DNA from: Puia dinghuensis
Lineage (GTDB): Bacteria; Bacteroidota; Bacteroidia; Chitinophagales; Chitinophagaceae
Direction of reading: 5' to 3'
Assembly (NCBI RefSeq): GCF_014642875.1
Contig: NZ_BMJC01000002.1
Coordinates: 682,001 to 746,000, forward strand
Length of the DNA stretch: 64,000 nt
A model generated the notes under the pieces. That model ran no database searches. It was given only the letters and a program-made list of their open reading frames with translations, and was not told the DNA's origin. Below are positions 24,366 through 34,535 of this stretch, piece by piece (the stretch's first letter is position 1; every line of letters begins with the position of its first letter). Position numbers and translations under genes: made by a program.

Positions 24366-26858
24366 CGTATCGGGCGGAGCGGCCTGCTGATTGCTCTCTT
24401 CCTTGTCTTTTTTGAATTCGAGATGGCCAAACTTGTATGTAAAGTTCAGGCCGAATGACTGATAGGGCACGCGGCGGAGGCCGTTGAGGGTGAAGTCGCT
24501 GCCGCGGAGTGCCGTAGCCTGGTCTACATAGTAGCCAAAGGGATTCGTAGCCGTAAGGGCGATGCTTGCTTTCTTATTCCAGAATTGCTTCCGGGCCGCC
24601 AGATTATACGAGTAGAAAGAGGGGTAGCGTCCCTGGATCTCATTCCGGGCAGAGTTGAAGTTGCCGAAGAACTCGAGGATGAAAGTAGAGCTCACCTGAT
24701 AGGAAGCGTTGAGGTTGATGCGATAGTTGAAACTGTTGATAGCGTTGCCACCAAGTGAGCCGGTAGTAATATACCGATTGAAGACGGAGATATTGCTCCG
24801 AAGGTTGAGCTTCTTGCCCAGCGGGACAGAGCCAAAGATGTTGGCCCCTGTATTGTTCTCAGCCCCTACATTCATCGGGGTGCTGACGGAGACATCAGTG
24901 TAGACGGAATCGCCCAGGGTGAAGCTGGGATAGTATTGGATAAAAGGCTGGATGTCGTTGGACGAGCGGCGATAGAACAAGACGACGTTGATGGCGCTGC
25001 CTTTGTCGAAAGATTTGCTATAGGTGAGATCGAAGTTGTCGGCGATCTCCGGCTGCAGGAAGGGGTTGCCACGTGTAAGGTTCTTCGGATCGCTGGCGTT
25101 GACATAGGGATTTAGTGAGCGATAGTCGGGCCGCTGGATCCGGCGGGTATAACCGAGTTTTAGCGTCTGCTCGCCTGCAAAGGAATGGGATAGGATGATC
25201 GATGGCGCAAATGTATTGTATCCGGGAATGGTCGTATTCGGGGCCTTGGAAAAGCCGGCATCGGTTTCGGTGCGTTCGAAACGAAGTCCGCCTTTTACAT
25301 CGAGAAAATTGAAGACGGGGAAACTGAGCGAGGCATAGCCGGCATAGACATGCCGGTTGTAGGTAAGCGCATTGGACTGGCTGCTGTCATAGGGATAGCC
25401 TCCGCTGGCCGCATCGTAAGCATAGACAGGGGAGTTACTGGTGATCTGCCTGATCTGGACGCGGCCGCCGGTCTCGAGCCTGACCTTGTCGCCAAAGGGC
25501 TGGACGAAGTCGAGCCGGACATTGGCCTCGTGGTCCTGGCCGGTGTTGTTGCCCTGTAAGCCAGCAAAGGTGGAGTCACCGGAGGGTTGGCTTTGAGACT
25601 GGATGTAAGAGCTATGATTCCGGCCCTCACTGCCGTCGAAGGAGATGTCGAGTTCTTTGTCTTCCACGGCATAGGTTTTTTTATACCGGAGACTCCAGTC
25701 GAGGGAATGCGCCCTGAACTGGCTTGTCGACCGGACGAGACTGGGAAGATCATAATAGGCCGTGGTGGAAGGCGGTGTAAACCGGAGCTCGTCCTGTTGG
25801 TAAGAGCCCTGGTTGTGGTTGCCGAAATTGTCATACCCAATGTTGGCTGAAAGGGTATTCCGTTTGTCGGGTGTCCACTCGAAGCCGAGACCGGATTCGA
25901 AGCCGTTGCGGAGGAAGCGGCTGCTACCGTCCTGGGTGAGGCTGTTTACCTTATTGCCGGCGGAGTCATAAGAAAGGCGCGTGGAGGAATTTTGGGTGGT
26001 AGAGGGCAACTGGGCATTGCCACTGAAAAAAGCATTCATGCCAAAATTCCCATGCTTTGCATTGAGGTTGAACGAACCATTTTGCAGCCGCGAGCCGCCG
26101 GTGACGCTGAGATTCCCGTTGATGCCGTTGAGCTTGTTGTCCTTCAGGATGATATTGATGATACCGCCCGTGCCTTCGGCGTCGTATTTGGCGCCGGGGC
26201 TGGTGATGACCTCGATGCTCTTTATCTGGCTGGCGGGGATAGTCTGGAGGGCGTCGGCGAGATTGTTGCCAAAGATGCTGGAGGGCCGGCCGTTGATGAG
26301 AAAGAGGATATTGCCATTACCCATGATGTCGACATTTCCATCCACATCCACGGAGACCATGGGCACCTTTTTGAGGACATCCGTCGCTACGCCGCCAAGG
26401 GAGGTGACATCTTTCTCGACATTGTATACCATCTTGTCGAGCTTGTTCTCCACCAGGCCGCGTGGCGCGGTAACGGTGACGGCCTGGAGATCGGTGGCTT
26501 TCTTGCCAACGGGGATATCGCCAAGGGACAGGAGTGGCTTTTTGCTGTCCAGCACAAAGGGACCGATGGTACGCGTACCATAGCCGATGATCTCTACCGT
26601 GAGGGTATAGGTTCCGGACGTGAGGCCATCGATGTTGAACGAGCCTTTATTGCCCGTCATAGCACCGCCGGAAGGCTTTGCCGCTTTTTGTTTAAAGAGA
26701 CTGATCGTAGCATATTCAAGCGGCAGGTGCGAAACGGAGTCGATGATGCGGCCGGTGATGCGACCGTTGTTATCGGCAGGGGTGGTCCCTTCCTGCGCGA
26801 GGGCGGATACGGCAAAGGCGAGGGCGAGTAAGAGTGCGTAGAGTCTGTTCATGGTCAC
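24360..26858 (-). CDS. TonB-dependent outer-membrane receptor, OMP_b-brl_3 type
   Basis: An 832-residue receptor. A signal peptide (NRLYALLLALAFAVSALAQ) is followed by a carboxypeptidase-regulatory-like beta domain (about 30-115, GRITGRIIDSVSHLPLEYATI), a plug (about 125-245, LVENKLDKMVYNVEKD, NGRPSSIFG, TSPGAKYDAEGTGGIINIILK) and a large barrel of the PF14905 kind. The true start may be ATG at 26852 (MNRLYALL). Substrate unknown; this class often lies beside FtsX-type permease genes, as here. It is divergent from the permease that starts at 26926. Confidence 0.9.
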   Translation of the reverse strand: MTMNRLYALLLALAFAVSALAQEGTTPADNNGRITGRIIDSVSHLPLEYATISLFKQKAAKPSGGAMTGNKGSFNIDGLTSGTYTLTVEIIGYGTRTIGPFVLDSKKPLLSLGDIPVGKKATDLQAVTVTAPRGLVENKLDKMVYNVEKDVTSLGGVATDVLKKVPMVSVDVDGNVDIMGNGNILFLINGRPSSIFGNNLADALQTIPASQIKSIEVITSPGAKYDAEGTGGIINIILKDNKLNGINGNLSVTGGSRLQNGSFNLNAKHGNFGMNAFFSGNAQLPSTTQNSSTRLSYDSAGNKVNSLTQDGSSRFLRNGFESGLGFEWTPDKRNTLSANIGYDNFGNHNQGSYQQDELRFTPPSTTAYYDLPSLVRSTSQFRAHSLDWSLRYKKTYAVEDKELDISFDGSEGRNHSSYIQSQSQPSGDSTFAGLQGNNTGQDHEANVRLDFVQPFGDKVRLETGGRVQIRQITSNSPVYAYDAASGGYPYDSSQSNALTYNRHVYAGYASLSFPVFNFLDVKGGLRFERTETDAGFSKAPNTTIPGYNTFAPSIILSHSFAGEQTLKLGYTRRIQRPDYRSLNPYVNASDPKNLTRGNPFLQPEIADNFDLTYSKSFDKGSAINVVLFYRRSSNDIQPFIQYYPSFTLGDSVYTDVSVSTPMNVGAENNTGANIFGSVPLGKKLNLRSNISVFNRYITTGSLGGNAINSFNYRINLNASYQVSSTFILEFFGNFNSARNEIQGRYPSFYSYNLAARKQFWNKKASIALTATNPFGYYVDQATALRGSDFTLNGLRRVPYQSFGLNFTYKFGHLEFKKDKEESNQQAAPPDTL

Positions 26859-26925
26859 GATAAAGGCTGCAAGCTAGGCGTACTTTCTGAGTGAATTCTG
26901 TTTATACTATTGAAAAAACTTTCTT

Positions 26926-29406
26926 ATGCTCAAAAACTACTGGCTCATCGCCTGGCGCACTATTGGCCGCAACAAGATTTATACTTTTATTAACATTCTT
27001 GGCCTGGCGCTTGGTATCTGTGGCTGCCTGGTGCTTTTCCTGATAACGAATTACGAATTTTCTTTTGACCGGCACCATCCTGATGGCGATCGCATCTATC
27101 GCATTGTGGGGGATATGCAGGAAGGCTCGGGAGAGCAACATTTTATGAATAGTCCCTATGACGATCTTGCCGGCTTTGAAACGCAGATACCGGGCTTCGC
27201 GGCAACGGCCGGTGTGCATGGATATAGTGGGAAGATCAGCGTTCCCCGGGTGGGGCAGCCGCCAGCTTCTTTCGACAACCATATCACAGGAACAATGCAT
27301 ATGCATAATACGGTGTTCACCTGGCCGGGTTATTTCGACATCTTCCGGTATGAATGGCTGGCGGGGTCTGCGGGTTCGCTTAACCGGCCCAACAATGTCG
27401 TGCTGACGGAGAGCAGGGGCAAACTGTATTTTGGCGACATTTCCCCGGACAGCATGATCGGGAAGACTGTTGTATACGATGATTCCTTGCCGGTGCATGT
27501 ATCGGGTATTGTCAGGGACTGGAAGGGGAATACTGATCTTGGGTACACAGATTTTTTGTCAGTGACCACGGCTACACATAGTTTTTTGAAGCAGCGTATC
27601 CCTACGGCGGATTGGAGCAGCCTGCAACCGCACCGGAGCATGGCCTTTGTAAAGCTTTCCTCCGGGGTGCGGCCGGAGCAGATCAATGCCCGGTTTGCGG
27701 CGTATATCAAGGCGCATGTCAAACTCATGCAGGCCGGCTCCAGGTTGACGATGTACCTGCAGCCCTTGAATGACCTTCATTACACCCCTGACTTTCACCG
27801 GGGGGATGACGGGGATGGCTGGCGGAAGCCTTATCTGCCGACACTTTATGCGATGATGGGCGTGGCCATTTTTGTGCTGCTGATCGCAGCCATCAACTTT
27901 ATCAACCTGTCGACTGCGCAGTCGATGAGCCGGTCCAAAGAGGTAGGTATCCGCCGGGTGATGGGGAGCCGTCAGCGTAATATCCGGTTTCAATTCCTCG
28001 TGGAAACGCTTGTCGTAACATTATTTTCGACGCTGATCGCCATCCTCCTGGTGAATCCTGTGCTGGCACTGTTTCATGACTATGTCCCGGAGGGGGTACA
28101 CTTCCGGGTGTTGCAGTTGTCGACGCTGGGATTTCTTTTTGCAATGACGGTGTTTACCACTTTGCTGGCGGGCTTTTATCCGGCATGGGTACTTTCCACT
28201 TATGATCCGGTGGAGAGCCTGAAGGGGGCTGCATTGTCGCCGGGAAGGGGAAGGATCGGGTTGCGCCGGGCGCTGATCGTATTTCAATTTGTCGTCTCGC
28301 TGATCTTTATCATCGGCGCGTTGGTCATCGGCAAGCAGATAAACTATATGAACCATGCAGACAAGGGACTCGACACCGACAGGGTCCTTACCCTGAACGA
28401 TTGGAACGATGCGCCCCAAAAGCTGCAGGTGTATGTCAATTCCGTCAAGAGTGTGCCGGGTGTTGAGAAAGTGCTGCTACAGGGCACGGCGCCAATGGGA
28501 TTTGCGCAGAATATGGACTTTTTCTCCTTTATGCCTACGGGCAATGAGATGCACATGGTATCGGCGCATATGGGTAATAACGAGTTCATCCCCTTTTATA
28601 AGATGCGACTCCTTGCAGGAAGGAACATGCTGCCCGGTGACAGCATGCGCGAACTGGTGATCAACGTCACCATGTCACGGCTGATGGGTTGCAAAACGCC
28701 GCAGCAGGCCTTGGGCAGGATGCTGTATGCACAGGCGCCGCAGGGTGGCGTGGGGAAGGGATATCCTGTTGTCGGAGTGATCGCCGATTTTCACGTCAGC
28801 AACTTTCATGAGGCCATCCCTCCTGTCGTCATCGAAAACGTGGTGGAGCGGAAGAACAGTATTGCGATCAAACTCTCGGCGAGCGAAAAAGATACCAGGG
28901 CGGTGAAGGCCGTTATCGATCGGCTGGAGGCTGTGTGGAATGCGCAATTCCCCGCGGACAGGGCATTCCGGTCGGCCTTCCTGGATGAATCCATCACAGG
29001 CCTCTTCGACCAGGAGAAGAAGACCGCCTGGCTTATCAACCTGGCCATGGGAGTGACGATCTTCATCTCCTGTATGGGACTTTTCGGGCTTGGGCTTTTC
29101 ACGGTGCGGCGGCGGGCAAAGGAGATCAGCATCCGCAAGGTATTGGGCGCGAGCGTGACGTCAATAACGGCGCTGCTCAGCAGGGACCTTGCCTTGCTGG
29201 TGGGCATCGCTTTTTGTATTGCCACGCCGCTGGCCTGGATGGCGACCCATCGGTGGCTGCAGGACTTTGCCTACCGGACGGAGCTGAGCGCCTGGATCTT
29301 TGCCGTTGCGGGGTTGGCTGCGTTGACGCTGGCTTTACTGACGGTAGGAGTGCAGGCAGCGCGAGCGGGGCGGGCAAATCCGGTAAACGCATTGCGTAGC
29401 GAATAA
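26926..29406 (+). CDS. MacB/FtsX-type ABC transporter permease
   Basis: An 826-residue permease of the same architecture as those at 6801 and 17773: start MLKNYWLIAWRTIGRNKIYTFI, first helix, MacB periplasmic domain, FtsX block (NFINLSTAQSMSRSKEVGIRRVMGS), second periplasmic domain, second FtsX block (RRRAKEISIRKVLGASV), terminal ALRSE. It is clearly a diverged paralogue, not a recent copy. No ATPase gene is adjacent. Confidence 0.9.
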   Translation: MLKNYWLIAWRTIGRNKIYTFINILGLALGICGCLVLFLITNYEFSFDRHHPDGDRIYRIVGDMQEGSGEQHFMNSPYDDLAGFETQIPGFAATAGVHGYSGKISVPRVGQPPASFDNHITGTMHMHNTVFTWPGYFDIFRYEWLAGSAGSLNRPNNVVLTESRGKLYFGDISPDSMIGKTVVYDDSLPVHVSGIVRDWKGNTDLGYTDFLSVTTATHSFLKQRIPTADWSSLQPHRSMAFVKLSSGVRPEQINARFAAYIKAHVKLMQAGSRLTMYLQPLNDLHYTPDFHRGDDGDGWRKPYLPTLYAMMGVAIFVLLIAAINFINLSTAQSMSRSKEVGIRRVMGSRQRNIRFQFLVETLVVTLFSTLIAILLVNPVLALFHDYVPEGVHFRVLQLSTLGFLFAMTVFTTLLAGFYPAWVLSTYDPVESLKGAALSPGRGRIGLRRALIVFQFVVSLIFIIGALVIGKQINYMNHADKGLDTDRVLTLNDWNDAPQKLQVYVNSVKSVPGVEKVLLQGTAPMGFAQNMDFFSFMPTGNEMHMVSAHMGNNEFIPFYKMRLLAGRNMLPGDSMRELVINVTMSRLMGCKTPQQALGRMLYAQAPQGGVGKGYPVVGVIADFHVSNFHEAIPPVVIENVVERKNSIAIKLSASEKDTRAVKAVIDRLEAVWNAQFPADRAFRSAFLDESITGLFDQEKKTAWLINLAMGVTIFISCMGLFGLGLFTVRRRAKEISIRKVLGASVTSITALLSRDLALLVGIAFCIATPLAWMATHRWLQDFAYRTELSAWIFAVAGLAALTLALLTVGVQAARAGRANPVNALRSE

Positions 29407-29443
29407 GCCGCTCAGCGGCTTTAGCATTGCGCAGCGAGTAAGC
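29389..29443 (+). repeat. Short duplication of the permease 3' end, with hairpin between
   Basis: The 20 bases that end the permease gene (29389-29408, encoding ALRSE and stop) recur at 29424-29443 with two mismatches. Between them AAGCCGC (29405-29411) and GCGGCTT (29415-29421) form a hairpin followed by TTA, which may act as a weak terminator. The second copy is not part of any gene and may mark an old recombination between paralogous permease ends. Confidence 0.55.
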
Positions 29444-29633
29444 AGGCTATAGTTTAGCAAGTAATCCACTCCGTTAGTACTACTTCCATTGGCAAGTGAA
29501 GGTTTTCGTCTTAAAAAACTAAATAAAAACGAATACAGGAAGATAATATCGCCCGCAAGCGATGATTCGAGGGTATCTTTTTTTTATCTTAACTCCAAGT
29601 TACGCTTTCCAATACCCTCAATACCTGTATCGT

Positions 29634-31052
29634 ATGAAAACCTATATCCTGTTACCCCTGGTCGCATCTATAATGGTACACGGCAGCCTGTCTGCGCAGT
29701 ACACGCCTACGCTTGAATTTGCGACCGGGCAGGGTCCGACCGGCACGGGACCTTCTATCGCAGCACAGACTGTCACCTTCGAGAATAATACCAACAATCC
29801 AACGGGTAACACCTTTGTGGCCTATACCACGCCGACGACGACCGTTACGTTTACCCTATCCAACCAGCAATATATCCTACCGACTTCCCAGAGTACTACG
29901 ACTGCCTCCCTTGTCTTTGGCGGCGGCAACAACCAGGGCCATCTGTATATCAATGGGTACACCTATTATAATCAAATGGGCGCCTATTCAGCGCCAGTGA
30001 ATGCCGATTTCACTTCTGCTCCTACCATCACGGCGGGCACCGGTATCGATATTACCAAGAACTATAGCCTTCAGTTGTTCACGTCCGTGATGGGAATGTA
30101 CAATACAGGCGCCTCCACCTCGGGCAGGTATTATATTGCCGATCTCACTATCACGTTTAACAACTATGTCACCAACCCGGTGCTGCATATTGTGGGGCTT
30201 GGCTCCTCCTACGGTTCATTGGGATTTTCGACCGAACTGGAGCTGCAAACGCCATCCCTCACCTTATCCAAACTATCCGGGTCGAGCGAACTAACCGTTG
30301 CTGCCGGTACGAAAATATTGAATGGTGCAACGACTGTAAGCGGTACCACCGGCTCCGGCGGGGCCAGCGGTTCGGTACTTGTCACGGGTACCAATATCAC
30401 GACCCTCCACTTTAAAGTTTATGTTCGCGGGGACGGCGGTGGCACCTCCTGGTCCTCAGGAACGGCACAATCAGGGGATGGCTGGATGATCGGTGTGTCA
30501 ACCATTACCAGCCTGGTGGTGCTTCCACTGACCATAACCGACTTTACGGCCACGCCCGCCAACGGGTACGCCCAATTGCAATGGAATACGGAAGCCGGCG
30601 TAACCGCCCGCTTTTTCAACATAGAATCCAGCAGGGATGCCGTAACATGGCAAACTACCGGCATGGTGATGGCAACAGGCAATAACAGCACTTCCACAGC
30701 CTATCGCTATACCGATGTCAATGCTGCCGCCGGGAATAATTTTTACCGGGTAAAAGAGGTCGATGAGCTGGGAAACGCCATCTATTCACCGGTGAAGACC
30801 GTATATATTGCCGCGGATGCATCGACGAAGGTTTTCCCGAATCCTGTAAGGGACAGGTTATTTATCACCGGCAATGGCAGCACCATACAATCTGTCGTCG
30901 TAACCAGTACAACCGGTGAAGAAATGCTGCGATACAGCAGCCCTGGTTCCGAAAATAGTATTGACATGAGTCGCTTGCCTGGCGGTATCTATTTCGTTAC
31001 CGTCCGCTATGCATCGGGCCATGCCCAAACGATGCGGGTCGTTAAGTACTAA
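29634..31052 (+). CDS. T9SS-secreted protein, function unknown
   Basis: About 472 residues from the ATG at 29634, which begins a clear signal peptide (MKTYILLPLVASIMVHGSLSAQ); the earlier ATG at 29562 adds an unlikely extension. Residues about 25-300 are a Thr/Gly/Asn-rich beta-rich domain that I do not recognise. Then comes a fibronectin-like domain (about 305-395, FTATPANGYAQLQWNTEAGVTARFFNIESS in outline) and a type A sorting tail (KVFPNPVRDRLFITG ... MSRLPGGIYFVTV ... VVKY). It should be exported by the type IX system and attached to, or released from, the cell surface. It overlaps the convergent receptor gene by 3 bases. Confidence 0.8.
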   Translation: MKTYILLPLVASIMVHGSLSAQYTPTLEFATGQGPTGTGPSIAAQTVTFENNTNNPTGNTFVAYTTPTTTVTFTLSNQQYILPTSQSTTTASLVFGGGNNQGHLYINGYTYYNQMGAYSAPVNADFTSAPTITAGTGIDITKNYSLQLFTSVMGMYNTGASTSGRYYIADLTITFNNYVTNPVLHIVGLGSSYGSLGFSTELELQTPSLTLSKLSGSSELTVAAGTKILNGATTVSGTTGSGGASGSVLVTGTNITTLHFKVYVRGDGGGTSWSSGTAQSGDGWMIGVSTITSLVVLPLTITDFTATPANGYAQLQWNTEAGVTARFFNIESSRDAVTWQTTGMVMATGNNSTSTAYRYTDVNAAAGNNFYRVKEVDELGNAIYSPVKTVYIAADASTKVFPNPVRDRLFITGNGSTIQSVVVTSTTGEEMLRYSSPGSENSIDMSRLPGGIYFVTVRYASGHAQTMRVVKY

Positions 31053-33235
31053 TTGCTTCCTGCCCGTTGCTGCTCTTCCTGCGAGCTTGACCGCGTGGTC
31101 ATGCGGGTGAGTTTCCCACTGCCAAAACGATATTGGACATTCAGGGAGACATAACGGGTATAATAATGGACGCTGGAATATTGGTATAATCCCTGGTATT
31201 TGTCGATTACGTCATGATCTTCGCTCTGCAGGAGATTGTGAGCGACCAGGGTGAGGCTGCCCCTACCCTTCCCAAAAGTTCGCTTGACGGCTATGTTCAC
31301 GAGATAATACGGTCCAAACCAGGAAGTGATGAGCTGATGGCCGCCATCATATTCCCCATCCAGCTCTACTGACAGCCGGTGGTCGATGAGGAAATGGTTG
31401 CTTATTCCCAAATAGACCGCAACCCGGCCCGGGGCCCTGTTCCAATAGCCGTTGGCGCCACCGGCGAAGGAATTCCTGAAGAGGGAGAGCGTGTTATCGG
31501 CAGACCATCCTTTTGCCAGTTGTTTTGTGAAGGTGAGGTCGATGTTCCAGGACTGCGCCTGTACGTTTGTCGGCCGCCGTGTGATGGTGGTGTCTCCCTG
31601 GTCGATATAGGGAATGGTGCGAAGATAGTCATGATCGATGTCAACACCGGCCGTGATGGTCAACGTATTTTTCCAGGTGTACCCTCCTTCGCCATGCCAG
31701 GAAAGATCGGGTCGGAGGTTGGGGTTTCCCTGGAAGAAAAGCGTCGGGGTGAGCGGGCGCCGAAAGGGGATCTCTTCTGAATAATCGGGCCTTTCAGTAC
31801 GCCTCCCCAGCCTTAAGAGGATGGCGTTACTGGCGTCGGGCTTATAGTTGAGGAAGAGCGTTGGAAATAGTTGAAAATAACGCTGTGTCAGGGTCGTCCT
31901 CTTCCAGTTGTCTTTGCCGATGATAGTTGCCTGCTCGACCCGGATGCCAGCCTTAGCTTCCAGCTTTTTATAGTCATGTTCGAATGTAGCGTATGCGGCA
32001 TTTATCTGTTCGGTGTTGAGGGAATAGTCACTTTGGGCTGAATCAAAGAGATCCACACCGTTCACCTCATCGTAGTAGCTATTGTCATTGTTGATCTTCA
32101 CATAACTGCTTTTCAGCCCTCCTTCCCAACGGCCATTCTTCATCGGGCGGGTGTAGTCCGCTTGGGCCGAATAGATGTGCAGGCCGCGGTGTTGTGTCAG
32201 CAGCGCGCCGGTCTCGCTGAGAAAGTTGTGGCTGGTATCGAAGAGCGCGCCCTGGTTCGTCTGAACCGGATGATTGGTAAAATTGGAATAATCGAGGTCG
32301 ACCGTAAAGGCCCTGCCCAACGTATCCAGTTGCTGCACCCACTGGAAGGTGGTGGTATAATTATAGGGATGGTCGTGGGTGTTGCTGGTAAAATTCTCAT
32401 GAGTCGCCGGAATGTACTGAGTGCTGGTTTCATCCAGCCCGGACAGGGTAGCATCGGATGCCGTAGTGATGCCGCCCGTGGCTGAAAGGCTTAGCGTCGA
32501 TCTTGCCGAGGCATACCAGTCGATGCCCGCGGTGGGTCTGTCTGTACGGCGGATGGTTATGGTCTTGTTTGCCGAGGCCTGTTTGGTAAGCAGCCGGCCA
32601 TTGATATCCTGGATATCGCTGGTTACATTGCGGCCGAAGAGGGTTTTGTTGTCCGTGTAGGTGTCACTGAAAAAAAGATTGACCTTATCATTCTTATAGC
32701 TGCCGGTGAAACCGGCGTTGTATCGCGCATAATAACCCTGTATAAAGCTGCCGTTGATCGTGCCGTTGAATCCTGTTTTGTGGTTCTTCTTTTTTACGAT
32801 GTTGATGATACCGGCCGTGCCCGAGGCGTCATACCGGGCGGAGGGGTTTGTCATAATCTCTATGCGCTGAATGTCCGCCGCGGCCATACTGCTTAGCAAA
32901 GCGGCCAGGTCGGCGGCCGACAAATAAGTAGGCTTACCGTCGATATAAACGTTGACGCCCGCTTTCCCGTTGATGGACACCTGGCCATCCGGGGTGACCT
33001 GTACGCCGGGAAGGTGTTGCAGGGCTTCCAGGACCGTAGCGCCTGCGATGGCAGGGTTCTGGTCAAGGTTAACGACGGTTCTGTCGAGCCGGCGTTCAAT
33101 CGGGGATTTGCTGCCGGTGATGGTTATGGTTTTCAGCATCCGGGCGGTGTCTTTGCGGGTGGTATCACGGATTGGGCTCTGGGCGGTTGCCTGCAGGAGA
33201 CCAAACACCAGGAGAAGGAGCAGCAATTTTTGCAT
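31049..33235 (-). CDS. TonB-dependent outer-membrane receptor without regulatory N-domain
   Basis: About 728 residues from the ATG at 33233-33235 (MQKLLLLLLVFGLLQATAQ, a signal peptide); the longer open frame upstream has no coding character. The plug starts almost at once (TITITGSKSPIERRLDRTVVNLD, VNVYIDGKPTYLSAADLAALL, NPSARYDASGTAGIINIVKKK) with no carboxypeptidase-like domain, followed by an OMP_b-brl_3 barrel ending in VSLNVQYRFGSGKL. Substrate unknown. Divergent from the LytS kinase at 33426. Confidence 0.88.
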   Translation of the reverse strand: MQKLLLLLLVFGLLQATAQSPIRDTTRKDTARMLKTITITGSKSPIERRLDRTVVNLDQNPAIAGATVLEALQHLPGVQVTPDGQVSINGKAGVNVYIDGKPTYLSAADLAALLSSMAAADIQRIEIMTNPSARYDASGTAGIINIVKKKNHKTGFNGTINGSFIQGYYARYNAGFTGSYKNDKVNLFFSDTYTDNKTLFGRNVTSDIQDINGRLLTKQASANKTITIRRTDRPTAGIDWYASARSTLSLSATGGITTASDATLSGLDETSTQYIPATHENFTSNTHDHPYNYTTTFQWVQQLDTLGRAFTVDLDYSNFTNHPVQTNQGALFDTSHNFLSETGALLTQHRGLHIYSAQADYTRPMKNGRWEGGLKSSYVKINNDNSYYDEVNGVDLFDSAQSDYSLNTEQINAAYATFEHDYKKLEAKAGIRVEQATIIGKDNWKRTTLTQRYFQLFPTLFLNYKPDASNAILLRLGRRTERPDYSEEIPFRRPLTPTLFFQGNPNLRPDLSWHGEGGYTWKNTLTITAGVDIDHDYLRTIPYIDQGDTTITRRPTNVQAQSWNIDLTFTKQLAKGWSADNTLSLFRNSFAGGANGYWNRAPGRVAVYLGISNHFLIDHRLSVELDGEYDGGHQLITSWFGPYYLVNIAVKRTFGKGRGSLTLVAHNLLQSEDHDVIDKYQGLYQYSSVHYYTRYVSLNVQYRFGSGKLTRMTTRSSSQEEQQRAGSN

Positions 33236-33425
33236 GACCAATATTCGGGGTTTGGAGCGTTGGTACCGCGAGCCCCCGGCCGATAGCAGGAGGTATTCGG
33301 CAGACCGGAATTTGCGCCATCTGAAGCAGGTAGAAGCGGCAGGCGGGGGATTTTGGGGGTCGGTTTTGCCTGTTGGTCGACGACCGGACCTATGCTCCGC
33401 AAAAAAGGCTAACATTGTATTTACT

Positions 33426-34535
33426 ATGAGCCAGGTCGATTGTCTTCTCCATTACCAACAGAAATACCGGCCGGCCAGTCACGTCGTCTTCTGGCTGGGT
33501 GTACTGCTGCTGGCGGTGAGCAACAGCAAGTATCATGATGGCCAGGAATTCACCTGGCGCTGGGGCTTCATCGGCAACGGCATTTTCCTTTTCCCACAGA
33601 TGCTGGCCGCTTATTTTTTGACCTATGCCATCATCCCGGCATTTTTCTACCGCCGGAAGTATGTATGGGCGTCCATTGGTTTTGTTCTCGGCAGCTATTG
33701 TATCTGTCTGCTTGCCCGTTTTTTGATCGTCCGGGTAGCGGAGCCCCTGGCTGGCGTGGCGCCTAAGGCATTCGAAACGAATCGGGAGATCGTCACGAAT
33801 ATCTCCAAATTGCTGTATGTCTATTTCTTCTCCATCTTTTCCCTTCCTGTCGTTTTCCTTTTTGTCAAATTGCTGCTCCAGCAGCTGCGGACACAACAGC
33901 GGACGCTTGTGCTGGAAAAGGAAAAAGCGGAGACAGAACTGAAGCTGCTGAAGAGCCAGCTAAACCCCCATTTCCTGTTCAATACGCTGAACAATATTTA
34001 TGCTTTATCGCTGCTCAACTCTCCTGCCACTTCTTCCGCTATCGGTAAGCTCTCGGAAATCCTCGATCATATCTTATACCGATGTGAGGGCGACCTGGCG
34101 CCCCTTTCGGAAGAGGTCGAATTGTTAAACAATTATCTGGCATTGGAACAATTGCGGTATGATCAGCGGTTACAGCTGCGGTTCAACAGCCGGGTCAATG
34201 GGGATGTTGCTATACCGCCCTTGTTATTATTGTCGCTTGCGGAGAACGCTTTTAAGCATGGCGCCAGCCAGGATGCAGGTGAACCGTCGATCGAGATCGA
34301 ACTGGAGGCGGATGAAGCCGGTATGCGGTATTGTGTGACCAATTCGTCAGCGGCTCCGCCGGTGCAGGAGGGTTATGGTAAGATCGGGCTGGCCAATCTT
34401 AGAAAGCAGTTGGATATCCTGTATCCCGGAAAACATGTTTTTACTACCGGCTATGATGCCGGCAGGTTCAGAGCTTTGGTGGTATTGGATCTAAAAAAGG
34501 AGTCCCATGAATATCCGGTGTCTGCTGGTCGATGA
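33426..34535 (+). CDS. LytS-type sensor histidine kinase
   Basis: About 369 residues, starting at ATG 33426; the longer open frame upstream is antisense to the receptor gene. Four transmembrane helices occupy about residues 20-165 (for example ASHVVFWLGVLLLAV and ISKLLYVYFFSIFSLPVVFLF), followed by a coiled coil and PF06580 with the phospho-acceptor motif LKSQLNPHFLFNTLNNIYAL, then an HATPase with LSLAENAFKHGA. It senses through its membrane part. It overlaps the response-regulator gene by 29 bases and is its partner. Confidence 0.92.
   Translation: MSQVDCLLHYQQKYRPASHVVFWLGVLLLAVSNSKYHDGQEFTWRWGFIGNGIFLFPQMLAAYFLTYAIIPAFFYRRKYVWASIGFVLGSYCICLLARFLIVRVAEPLAGVAPKAFETNREIVTNISKLLYVYFFSIFSLPVVFLFVKLLLQQLRTQQRTLVLEKEKAETELKLLKSQLNPHFLFNTLNNIYALSLLNSPATSSAIGKLSEILDHILYRCEGDLAPLSEEVELLNNYLALEQLRYDQRLQLRFNSRVNGDVAIPPLLLLSLAENAFKHGASQDAGEPSIEIELEADEAGMRYCVTNSSAAPPVQEGYGKIGLANLRKQLDILYPGKHVFTTGYDAGRFRALVVLDLKKESHEYPVSAGR
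34497..34502 (+). promoter_or_regulatory. Shine-Dalgarno-like site for the LytTR gene
   Basis: AAGGAG lies 4 bases before the ATG at 34507, inside the end of the kinase gene. Bacteroidetes seldom use such sites; here it supports the chosen start within the overlap. Confidence 0.5.
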
